From contig WVZY01000059.1 in NCBI GenBank assembly GCA_011772205.1, positions 1 through 58,443 on the forward strand: a DNA stretch of 58,443 nucleotides, written 5' to 3'. Source of the DNA: Candidatus Latescibacterota bacterium. GTDB lineage: Bacteria; Krumholzibacteriota; Krumholzibacteriia; WVZY01. A program made the translations under genes and the position numbers. Below, in pieces: positions 1 to 7,421 of the stretch. Under the pieces are notes generated by a model. That model made no database searches. It had not been told where the DNA came from and saw only the letters and a program-made list of their open reading frames with translations. Positions within the stretch are counted from its first letter, which is position 1. Each line of letters begins with the position of its first letter.

Positions 1-131
1 CTTCGCTCGGCTATCCACCTCCGGCGGGGAATCCTCGCTCGCTCCGCGTAACGGTTCGTCGCCCCCACGGGGTCTCGCTGCTCGCTCCGCGTAATCCCCC
101 ATCACAGCTAGTTGGCTCTCAAATCTGTTCG
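1..131. repeat. Intergenic repeat-bearing sequence at window edge
   Basis: GC-rich non-coding stretch downstream of the ggt gene. A 15-base unit (GCTCGCTCCGCGTAA) occurs exactly at 37-51 and again at 80-94. Bases 31-66 match 11298-11334 at about 31 of 36 positions, so this is one copy of a dispersed intergenic element. No gene is supported here; the left end is cut by the window. Confidence 0.6.
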
Positions 132-1868
132 TCAATACCCGGCTGCTTGGCCGTCCTTACGCGATTCGGAGGCCCCGTAATACACTCCGTTCTCCCAATC
201 AAACAGAATCGCCTGGTATCCCCCATAACCTCCTACGCTCATCTGGACACGGTGTCCCAATTTCATGAGCTCCCGCGCGGTTTCAAAGGGGATACCGCTC
301 TCGAGGTTCACGAATCCTCCGCCCGTCATGGTTTCGCCGGTTGGCTGTGACGATCCAGTGTGCCGAACCCTCGGTGCGTCCCCTGCTTCCTGGAGGCTCA
401 TGCCGAAGTCGATCATATTTACTACAATTTGCACGTGACCCTGTGGCTGCATCGATCCCCCCATAACTCCGAAGCTCATGAGCGGTCTTCCATCCTTTGT
501 GATGAAGCCTGGGATAATAGTGTGAAAAGGCCTCTTATGCGGCGCGTACGTGTTGAACCTGCCCTCTTCCAGGTCGAACAACTCTCCCCTGTCTTGAAGA
601 ATGAATCCCAGTCCGTCAGGTGAGAGGCCGGATCCCATCCCGCGATAATTGCTCTGGATGAGCGAAACCATGTTGCCGTCCTTGTCGGCCGTGGTAAGGT
701 AGATCGTCTCGCCCGCGTCGAATTTGGGATTTCCTGGTTCATATTTCCTGGCGGCACGCTTCGGGTCGATGAGCATTCGTCGCTTTTCTGCATAGGTCTT
801 CGATATCAGCTGATCCACCGGAATGTCATTGAAATCCGGATCGGCGTAATACGTTGCGCGGTCTTCGAAGGCGAGTTTCTTGGCTTCGACAAATACGTGG
901 ATATATTCCGTACTTGCGAATCCCATGCGTTTAATGTCGTAACCTTCGAGGATGTTCAGTATCTGGAGGGCTGCGATTCCCTGGCCGTTCGGAGGAAGTT
1001 CCCAAACGTCGCAGCCGCGATAGTTGGCAGAAACCGGTTCGACCCACTCGGAATGGTGATCGGCGAAATCACGGTACGATAAGAATCCGCCGACGCGCTT
1101 CATGAATCCATCAATGGTTTTTGCGATGTCTCCTTTATAAAACGCATCCCGGCCGCCCCCGGCGATCTCTTCGTAAGTGTCTGCGAGTTTCGGATTCTTG
1201 AAGATCTCCCCCTTCTTGGGTGCGCGTCCATTCGGCATGAACGTGTCCTTGAAGCCAGGCCATTCTTCGAGAACGGGAACGCTCCGCGACCAGTAGTAGG
1301 CAATCAGCTCGCTTAGTGGAAATCCTTCTCGGGCATACTTGATCGCAGGAGCAAGGATCTGTTTCATCGAGAGCTTCCCGAACTTGCCGTGCAGCTCGAA
1401 CCATCCATCGACGCACCCCGGAACGGTGACGGGAAGTGGTCCATAAGGAGGAATCTGTGTAAGTCCTTCTTTTCTAAAGTGATCGAGGGTCAGCGAGTAG
1501 GGGGACCGGCCGCTGGCATTCAAGCCATAGAGCTTTTTCGACTTTGCGTTCCATACGATCGCAAAGAGATCTCCGCCGATCCCACATCCCGTAGGTTCCA
1601 TTAGTCCTAAAGCGGCATTCGCAGCGATGGCGGCATCCACCGCCGTACCGCCCTTTCTGAGGATATCCAGCGCGATTTGCGTGGCAAGCGGCTGGCTGGT
1701 TGCCGCCATCCCGTGACGGGCGATGACATCAGAGCGCGTGGCAAATGGCTTGCCCGTAATTCGATCTCCTCCGCCAACCGCGGCGGGGATGAGCCCGTAT
1801 GCGAGCGCAATGAGTATCACGAGACGGCCAAGCGGCAACACGCGGCTGACACGAACTGTCCTCTCCAT
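132..1868 (-). CDS. ggt: Gamma-glutamyltransferase (glutathione hydrolase), exported
   Basis: An Ntn-hydrolase that cleaves gamma-glutamyl bonds (glutathione and other gamma-glutamyl compounds) in the periplasm or at the cell surface. The 578-residue protein starts at the ATG at 1868, which has GGAGG six bases upstream; an upstream in-frame ATG at 1952 would add 28 non-signal-like residues. Residues 1-35 form a signal peptide (basic start, then VILIALAYGLIPAA). The large-subunit motifs are present (HGMAATSQPLA, GGTAVDAAIAANAALG, PTGCGIGGD). The autoprocessing nucleophile is probably Thr388 in DAGETIYLTTAD, followed by GNMVSLIQSNY and the MSFGVMGG-type small-subunit core. The family normally has about 530-580 residues, so the gene looks complete. 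It stands alone on the minus strand; no operon partner is visible. Confidence 0.93.
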   Translation of the reverse strand: MERTVRVSRVLPLGRLVILIALAYGLIPAAVGGGDRITGKPFATRSDVIARHGMAATSQPLATQIALDILRKGGTAVDAAIAANAALGLMEPTGCGIGGDLFAIVWNAKSKKLYGLNASGRSPYSLTLDHFRKEGLTQIPPYGPLPVTVPGCVDGWFELHGKFGKLSMKQILAPAIKYAREGFPLSELIAYYWSRSVPVLEEWPGFKDTFMPNGRAPKKGEIFKNPKLADTYEEIAGGGRDAFYKGDIAKTIDGFMKRVGGFLSYRDFADHHSEWVEPVSANYRGCDVWELPPNGQGIAALQILNILEGYDIKRMGFASTEYIHVFVEAKKLAFEDRATYYADPDFNDIPVDQLISKTYAEKRRMLIDPKRAARKYEPGNPKFDAGETIYLTTADKDGNMVSLIQSNYRGMGSGLSPDGLGFILQDRGELFDLEEGRFNTYAPHKRPFHTIIPGFITKDGRPLMSFGVMGGSMQPQGHVQIVVNMIDFGMSLQEAGDAPRVRHTGSSQPTGETMTGGGFVNLESGIPFETARELMKLGHRVQMSVGGYGGYQAILFDWENGVYYGASESRKDGQAAGY

Positions 1869-2054
1869 TCTTAGCCTCCGGCTGTTGGTTTGCGGCCTGT
1901 TCGATAGAATGAACTGCCCGGTTTGGCGTGGTCCTCGGTGGTGACTTCTCATTACTGTAACCGATTTTGGAACAACAAGGGAAACATGTTATCAGCGCGA
2001 TTGGCGAGGGATCGAACAACCTCGCTATGGCAAGTTTTCCAGTGTCGAAAATTC

Positions 2055-2083
2055 TTGACACCGAATGCGCAGATATATAATCT
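2055..2083 (+). promoter_or_regulatory. Sigma70-type promoter
   Basis: TTGACA (2055-2060), 17-base spacer, TAATCT (2078-2083): a near-consensus housekeeping promoter facing right. It lies in the 407-base gap between ggt and the small ORF at 2276, giving a leader of about 185 bases in which I see no other gene. The rest of the gap (1869-2054) shows nothing recognisable. Confidence 0.75.
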
Positions 2084-2275
2084 AACTAGACCTGAAATAT
2101 CTAAGAAATTGCTTGCGCTCAAGGCTTGTTTTATTTACATTGCTTTCGAAATACGCGACCAAATTAGTCCACGATAATTTTGATCGAACGTGTACGGATA
2201 TTGGGAAGTGTGGCTTTGTGGAATGTGCGTTGATAAACTCACCAAATGGTAATGGATCCAGAAGGGAACCTGACA

Positions 2276-2488
2276 ATGGAGAAAACGGAAACATATCGAT
2301 CAGAAAATCGGGTGATCGACGGTGTCACCCTCAAATTCACTACCTATCGGAATGGTGTGAGCTATCATTGTGTCGTTTCGAAGCTGGATCTCGGAGGCAA
2401 TATCGCCCGCTCAGTTGGGAAGACCAGAGAGCAAGCAGAGCGTATCGCAATGACAACGGTGAGGGAGATTCTCGGAAATGGATCCTAA
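2276..2488 (+). CDS. Small protein with dsRBD-like pattern
   Basis: A 70-residue protein with no certain family. The start at ATG 2276 is preferred because GAAGGGA lies eight bases upstream; ATGs at 2246 and 2252 would extend it by 10 or 8 residues. The pattern is beta-beta-beta-alpha: GVTLKFTTYRNGVSYHCVV, then LGGNIARSVG, then GKTREQAERIAMTTVREIL. The last segment closely resembles the C-terminal helix signature of double-stranded-RNA-binding domains (GKSKKEAEQxAAxxAL). The resemblance is by eye only; the N-terminal helix of a full dsRBD would be short or missing. The gene is monocistronic behind the promoter at 2055, with a long leader. An RNA-binding role is inference. Confidence 0.6.
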   Translation: MEKTETYRSENRVIDGVTLKFTTYRNGVSYHCVVSKLDLGGNIARSVGKTREQAERIAMTTVREILGNGS

Positions 2489-2898
2489 TGCGATTCAACC
2501 GGTACTTGTTTCGGGAGCGATCCTATAGATAGAACGTGTGTGAAAAATAGCCAGTAGAATCCAGCGAAATCAACGGACCCACCCAACTAAAGCCCCGGTA
2601 GGATCACGTAGCACGATACCACATCTTGCCGGGGCTATCCGCTTCATCGCCTCTCTCAACCGATGCCAAACAGAGAATCCATGCCCTGGGGGTGATGCGG
2701 AAGTAGCTTCCATTGGCATGAGGCATGCTTTTAACTTCATATTTACTAAAAATCTGTGTATTTCTTGAGTTGGACACCTGAGAAGGTGAATATTCGGGGA
2801 AAGCGGTGTGTAAGTTTGCTGGATGGCTCGATTGCGGAGAATCCATCTGGTTGCAGTTCCATCCAGCCAAAATCCGTTCGAGTTGAAGGGAGACAGCA
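2489..2898. other. Intergenic region with inverted repeat and repeat fragment
   Basis: About 410 bases without a supported gene. It contains an 8-base inverted repeat, AGCCCCGG (2591-2598) and CCGGGGCT (2629-2636), separated by 30 bases, and a reverse-orientation fragment (2551-2588) resembling the intergenic repeat at 11443-11485 (shared core TTTCGCTGGA). An open frame on the minus strand covers most of the region but has no family resemblance. The right edge holds GAAGGGA, the ribosome-binding site of the next gene. Confidence 0.45.
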
Positions 2899-3288
2899 TT
2901 GAACTGCCCGGTCTGCAGTGAGCCGATGGTCGTTCTCGAGTTGGACCAGATCGAGGTGGACCACTGCCTTAATTGTTATGGCGTGTGGCTCGATTCCGGC
3001 GAGCTCGAACTCCTCCTCGAAGGATCCGAGAACCGAGAGCGCCTGATGGAAGCATTCAAAAATGACAGAGGGGCAGCTGAGGAGAAGATCAGGTGCCCGA
3101 TATGCTCAAAAAAGATGAATAAGATACTGGTCAGCGGAACCCGGCGGGTTCTGATTGACAGTTGTCCTGCGAACGACGGGCTGTGGTTCGACAGTGGCGA
3201 GCTTTTGGGAATCGTGGAACTGGGCGATTTTCCGGGCGACCGCCGCGTGATCGACTTGATAAGAGACGTGTTTGGGAAAAAGGGTTGA
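2899..3288 (+). CDS. Tandem TFIIB-type zinc-ribbon protein
   Basis: A 129-residue protein made of two zf-TFIIB (PF13453-type) zinc ribbons. The first has CPVCSEPM and then DHCLNCYGVWLDSGELE (residues about 3-40). The second has CPICSKKM and then IDSCPANDGLWFDSGEL (about 65-105); its second knuckle keeps only one Cys (SCPAND), so metal binding there may be incomplete. The start is TTG 2899, with GAAGGGA seven bases upstream. It precedes lemA and an M48 peptidase that itself carries zinc ribbons, which suggests one operon for an envelope quality-control function. Proteins of this family have no established reaction. Confidence 0.85.
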   Translation: MNCPVCSEPMVVLELDQIEVDHCLNCYGVWLDSGELELLLEGSENRERLMEAFKNDRGAAEEKIRCPICSKKMNKILVSGTRRVLIDSCPANDGLWFDSGELLGIVELGDFPGDRRVIDLIRDVFGKKG

Positions 3289-3366
3289 TCGAGATGAAAT
3301 CATCTAAGACGCGTATTCGTTTTTGATCAAGCCGATTTCGAAGCGCATAGTGAAAGGAGGCATCAA

Positions 3367-3927
3367 GTGGCCGGACTCATTATCATCCTCGCGATTGTCG
3401 CATTGGTGATCTTTTACTTTATTGGGATTTACAACGCTTTGATTCGTCTGAGGAACAGGGTGAAAAACGCGTGGTCGCAGATCGATGTCCAGCTAAAGCG
3501 AAGACATGATCTCATACCGAATCTCGTGGAGACAGCCAAAGGATATGTGAAACACGAGAGAGAGACGCTGGAGAACGTCACTGAGGCGCGGAGTCGAGCG
3601 ATGGGTGCGAACAGCATTGGGGATAAATCGAGAGCGGAATCAGACCTCAGCGGTGCGCTTAGCAGATTCCTCCTCGTTGTAGAGAACTATCCAGATTTAA
3701 AGGCGAACCAGAACTTTCTCGCATTGCAGGAAGAGTTGACGTCGACGGAAAACAAGATTGCGTTTGCACGACAGGGTTATAACGACCAGGTGCTTTTCTT
3801 CAACAACAAGATTCAGATGTTTCCGTCGAACATCATCGCACAGACGTTCAATTTCAACCAGGAAGAGTTCTTCGAAATCGAAGACAAGGCCGAGAAGGAA
3901 GTGCCCAAGGTTAGTTTCACTACATAG
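3367..3927 (+). CDS. lemA: LemA family membrane protein
   Basis: LemA family protein of 186 residues, the usual length. Residues 3-22 form an N-terminal membrane segment (LIIILAIVALVIFYFIGIYN), followed by the typical helical region with LRNRVKNAWSQIDVQLKRRH, DLIPNLVETAKGYVKHE, YPDLKANQNFLALQEEL and ENKIAFARQGYN. The start is GTG 3367 after AAAGGAGG. LemA proteins are thought to be anchored with a large extracytoplasmic helical domain and are often linked to HtpX-like M48 peptidases, as here (the next gene). The exact role of the family is not established. Confidence 0.93.
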   Translation: MAGLIIILAIVALVIFYFIGIYNALIRLRNRVKNAWSQIDVQLKRRHDLIPNLVETAKGYVKHERETLENVTEARSRAMGANSIGDKSRAESDLSGALSRFLLVVENYPDLKANQNFLALQEELTSTENKIAFARQGYNDQVLFFNNKIQMFPSNIIAQTFNFNQEEFFEIEDKAEKEVPKVSFTT

Positions 3928-4014
3928 CAGCGCACCAGGCGCATCGTCCCAAGAAGTAGCTCGAGTCCTGCTGCTGTGCAGGCTTGCAGTCCGGAAAGGA
4001 TTCGTTGAAGCGTC

Positions 4015-5490
4015 ATGATGTGGGAAATCATAGCAGCGAACAAACGCAAGTCGATCATTCTCTTTTCGGGAATGGCGCTTTGCCTGGTATTGCTGGGATA
4101 TTTTATTGGCGCTGCGATCGAACCAGAGCATGGTGGGATCAGCGGTCTTTTCCTTGCTCTGGGAATCTGGGCGTTCCTGTCGATCGTCAGCTATTTCTCA
4201 GGAGATAAAATCCTCCTTACTGTTAGCGGCGCAAGGAAAGTCACCCACGATCTCCACCCTCAGCTCTTCAATGTGGTCGAAGAAATGAAAATTGCGGCGA
4301 ACCTGCCGGCTATGCCTGATGTGTACATCATCGATGAACCGGCGCCAAACGCGTTTGCGATTGGGATAAAACCGGAGAAATGCGCTGTGGCCGTTACGGC
4401 GGGGCTGTTATCCCGTCTCAACAGGGATGAGCTCCAAGGTGTCATTGCTCATGAAATTTCCCACATCCTCAACCGCGATGTCCAGTTTATGACTTTCGCG
4501 GGAATCATGCTGGGGAGCATCGTATTGGTTTCTGAAATCTTCCTGAGGTGGATGTGGTTTGCGCCTGGCGCCGGGAGGCGATATCGGTCCCGCAGTTCAA
4601 GCAAGTTCGGCGGCGATCACTGGATGATCGTAGTGGGAGCTATAGCACTGGCCATACTGGGACCGATTTTCGCGCGGCTTCTCTATTTCGCCATTTCAAG
4701 AAAGCGGGAATATCTTGCGGACGCTTCCGCAGTACGGCTCACGCGATACCCGGAAGGACTTGCCTCTGCACTGGAGAAAATCGCTTTGTCGGATGTTCAG
4801 CTCCAAACAGCGAACAAAGTGACGGCGCCGATGTACATAGTAAATCCGTTGACGGGTAAAAAAGCAGGTTTAACTGGGTTGACCAGCACGCATCCGCCGA
4901 TTCATGAAAGGATAATGATATTGCGAACCATGACGCGTGGTGCCGACTACTTGGATTACCAAAGAGCTTTCTCGAAAATGAAAGGAAAGCCGACGATGAT
5001 CATCCCGACCTCGGGATTGAAGCAGAGTAAAGGGATTCAAATCCGCGAAGGATCCATTGATAAGACTGCGCCGGCGGACGAGAAAGACGCGGTAAGAAAA
5101 GCTTTCGATTTAATGCGAGCGATGAACGGGTATGCATTTCTTGTTTGCGCGTGTGGTCTAAAAATCAAGCTTCCACCTGATTTCGACAAACCGGAGTTAC
5201 TCTGCCCGAGATGCGGACGCACCAACCACGTGCCCACCGCGGAACTCGCAGCGGTCGGCGCGGCCGCCGGCGTACTTACGGGTGTGGGTGGGGGCGAAAC
5301 TTTGGAACCGGCGCCGGCACCTCGCAATGATGAAGCACCGCTCGAATATGTGAGGAAGGGAAAGGGATGGGAAACGTATTTTTGTTCATGTGGGAAACGC
5401 ATGCAGATTTCTCCCGCCTTTTGTGCCACCCATATGAGCTGCACGACTTGCGGACGGATAACAAAGATAATCGATCATACGACGCAATAA
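4015..5490 (+). CDS. HtpX-like M48 membrane metallopeptidase with two C-terminal zinc ribbons
   Basis: A 491-residue membrane peptidase. Two membrane segments (about 13-33 and 43-62) precede the catalytic domain; the zinc site is H146-E-I-S-H150, with Glu232 of REYLADA as third ligand. Further hydrophobic segments lie near 158-180 and 204-226, as in HtpX/M48B enzymes that degrade misfolded membrane proteins. Beyond residue 370 there is an extension not found in ordinary HtpX. It contains a ribbon with Cys378, 380, 397 and 400, an Ala/Gly/Pro linker, and a second ribbon with Cys457, 459, 476 and 479. The gene follows lemA by 87 bases and shares the zinc-ribbon theme with the gene at 2899. The ribbons may bind a substrate or partner (inference). 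A second ATG at 4018 is equally possible as start. Confidence 0.9.
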   Translation: MMWEIIAANKRKSIILFSGMALCLVLLGYFIGAAIEPEHGGISGLFLALGIWAFLSIVSYFSGDKILLTVSGARKVTHDLHPQLFNVVEEMKIAANLPAMPDVYIIDEPAPNAFAIGIKPEKCAVAVTAGLLSRLNRDELQGVIAHEISHILNRDVQFMTFAGIMLGSIVLVSEIFLRWMWFAPGAGRRYRSRSSSKFGGDHWMIVVGAIALAILGPIFARLLYFAISRKREYLADASAVRLTRYPEGLASALEKIALSDVQLQTANKVTAPMYIVNPLTGKKAGLTGLTSTHPPIHERIMILRTMTRGADYLDYQRAFSKMKGKPTMIIPTSGLKQSKGIQIREGSIDKTAPADEKDAVRKAFDLMRAMNGYAFLVCACGLKIKLPPDFDKPELLCPRCGRTNHVPTAELAAVGAAAGVLTGVGGGETLEPAPAPRNDEAPLEYVRKGKGWETYFCSCGKRMQISPAFCATHMSCTTCGRITKIIDHTTQ

Positions 5491-5910
5491 ACTGCTTCAG
5501 TTCAACTTGAAGAACAACAAGACGCACTTAGAAATCAGGAACTCCCTTCTTCATTCAATTTGATTCACATCAAAACAACTCTAATTTTCGGTTTAAAAAT
5601 TCATAAGAAATAGTTTAAGGAACGCTTTGATTTGTGGATAACTGCTTATTGGCACGCGTAACCTTTATTGTTTATTAGAGTAAGATGTGCGGCAAATTTC
5701 CCGATGATTTATCGGGAAAACTATTGTTATTGAGATGACGAAATCCTTGAGAATGAAAGCGGATTAAAAACTTGAATCGTCTCGTAAAATCTGCTAACTT
5801 ATTATTGAAAGAAAAGATATTTGGTTGAACAACCACCGCTGCTGCGTAGTAATTGATACCAGTACTTCCGGCGTCTGGGTTTGATTTAGATCTCGACTCC
5901 ATTCTCAATC
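5491..5910. other. AT-rich intergenic region before the KamA-like gene
   Basis: About 420 bases, more AT-rich than the surroundings, with no supported gene. It contains a perfect 9-base inverted repeat, TTTCCCGAT (5697-5705), loop GATTT, ATCGGGAAA (5711-5719), without a clear T-tract; it could be a weak terminator for the M48 gene or a protein site. A promoter candidate follows at 5772. I looked for a lysine-riboswitch pattern and saw none. Confidence 0.5.
5772..5800 (+). promoter_or_regulatory. Promoter candidate for the KamA-like gene
   Basis: TTGAAT (5772-5777), 17-base spacer, TAACTT (5795-5800). Four to five of six positions match consensus in each box, and it is the best match in the 420-base gap. 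Transcription would begin near 5807. Confidence 0.5.
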
Positions 5911-7119
5911 GTGCCTTCACGAGAGACGCTGGTACCCAAAGAAAAAAAGAAAAATCTAACCGACGATGACCTTCGTTTACAAATAGACGCTGGAGGTATG
6001 TTTATGCGGAGACCTAAATACATCACAAAATTGGAGCAAATACCGCAACTAAGCGATGAAGAGCGCCGCGAATTGGAACAGGTAAAACAAAATTTCGCTT
6101 TCAGAACCAACGAGTACTACCAATCTCTAATCAATTGGAATGATCTTGGCGATCCCATCCGCCGCATTATTATGCCTGATGTAGAAGAACTGTTTGAATG
6201 GGGGGAATTAGACGCTTCTTGTGAGGCAGATTATACAAAAGTTCCTGGGTTAGAGCATAAATACGATTCCGTCGGCTTGCTTCTCGTAAACGATGTTTGC
6301 GGTGGCTACTGCCGGTTTTGTTTTCGAAAAAGGCTTTTTATGGACGAGAACGACGAGGTCGTGAAAGACATTTCTCAAGGGCTCGAATATATCCGCGAGC
6401 ACGACGAGATAACGAACGTTCTTCTTACCGGCGGCGATCCGTTGATCATGTCTACGGGAAAGCTCGAAAAAATCATCAGTGAGGTTCGCGATATCGACCA
6501 TGTGCAAATCATTCGCATCGGCACAAAGATACCGGCGTTCAATCCATTTCGAATCATCGATGATCCGGCGTTACTGGATATGTTCAAAAAGTACAGCACA
6601 CCAGAGAAACGAATATATGTTGTTGTTCATTTCAACCACCCTCGAGAACTCACCAAGGATGCAATCGAAGGTCTGGACCTCTTGCAGCAAGCAGGAGTCA
6701 TAACGGTCAACCAGACCCCGCTGATCCGTGGGGTGAATGACGATCCGGATACGCTGGCTGAGCTCTTCAGAAAATGTTCTTTCGTCGGTGTGCCGCCGTA
6801 CTATGTTTTCCAGTGCCGTCCCACTTTGGGGAACAAATCCTACGCAGTGCCCATCGAAGAGGCATATCAGATTTTCGAGCTGGCAAAGGAAAACTGCTCT
6901 GGTCTTGCGTTTCGCGCGCGATACGTGATGTCGCATCATTCGGGGAAAATCGAAGTTGTTGGACTTATCAATTCGAACATCATTTTCAAGTACCACCGTG
7001 CGGCCAATCCGGCAGATACAGGTCGGGTAATGGTTTTCAAACGCAACCCATTCGCTTACTGGTTCGACGATTACCAAGAAGCCGTCGATCACCATTCTTT
7101 CGGATCCCCCCTGGCCTGA
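5911..7119 (+). CDS. KamA-family radical SAM protein (lysine 2,3-aminomutase-like)
   Basis: A PLP- and radical-SAM-dependent aminomutase-like protein. The 4Fe-4S/SAM motif is C130-GGY-C134-RF-C137, followed by LLTGGDPLIMS, RIGTKIPAFNPFRI and NQTPLIRGVND. The PLP lysine is probably Lys346 in HHSGKIEVV. In clostridial lysine 2,3-aminomutase two Asp residues hold the substrate amine; the one seven residues before the PLP Lys is not an Asp here, so L-lysine may not be the substrate. At 402 residues it is longer than EpmB, and no efp or epmA lies nearby. Start: GTG 5911 gives the longest form but has no ribosome site; ATG 6004 has GGAGG seven bases upstream and would give 371 residues, so I favour 6004 as the real start. 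Expressed from 5772. Confidence 0.85.
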   Translation: MPSRETLVPKEKKKNLTDDDLRLQIDAGGMFMRRPKYITKLEQIPQLSDEERRELEQVKQNFAFRTNEYYQSLINWNDLGDPIRRIIMPDVEELFEWGELDASCEADYTKVPGLEHKYDSVGLLLVNDVCGGYCRFCFRKRLFMDENDEVVKDISQGLEYIREHDEITNVLLTGGDPLIMSTGKLEKIISEVRDIDHVQIIRIGTKIPAFNPFRIIDDPALLDMFKKYSTPEKRIYVVVHFNHPRELTKDAIEGLDLLQQAGVITVNQTPLIRGVNDDPDTLAELFRKCSFVGVPPYYVFQCRPTLGNKSYAVPIEEAYQIFELAKENCSGLAFRARYVMSHHSGKIEVVGLINSNIIFKYHRAANPADTGRVMVFKRNPFAYWFDDYQEAVDHHSFGSPLA

Positions 7120-7220
7120 TAGGCTCTCAGGCCAATTATGCTATGGGAGCGAGATCCCTCAAACGTTCTGGCGGCGCGCGATCGCGGGCCTACGTTTTTG
7201 CCTCTCCACACCGGAGAGGC
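7112..7220 (+). terminator. Two hairpins after the KamA-like gene
   Basis: Hairpin one, GGCCTGA (7112-7118) with TCAGGCC (7126-7132), overlaps the stop codon. Hairpin two is GCCTCTCC (7200-7207), loop ACACC, GGAGAGGC (7213-7220), followed by the moderately T-rich TTCGTTGTTTC and preceded by GTTTTT. Hairpin two is the better terminator candidate, possibly working in both directions. The remaining 7221-7421 stretch has no other recognisable feature. Confidence 0.4.
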
Positions 7221-7421
7221 TTCGTTGTTTCACGCTCTCTCGTTGGGCGCAGGAATTTCATCTTCGACGCCGGGGGCCCAGCCTGAGCGGTCGGAGCAGA
7301 CCCGTGCCCAATCTTCTGGAATCAATCAATCCGTTCGATATTTTCTGTCCACTCGGAGAGTTTTTGTGTATTATATGCGGAGACTGCTTTGATATTTGTC
7401 TCGTTGCAGGGAGGTTCATGG

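Noticed and set aside
2570-2899. Minus-strand open frame between the small protein and the zinc-ribbon gene
   Set aside because: No ribosome site, no family pattern, and part of it coincides with a dispersed repeat.
5491-5910. Lysine riboswitch before the KamA-like gene
   Set aside because: The conserved lysine-riboswitch core is not visible; only one simple hairpin is present.
5911-7119. EpmB (EF-P lysine aminomutase)
   Set aside because: The protein is longer than EpmB and no efp or epmA lies nearby; only family-level assignment is justified.
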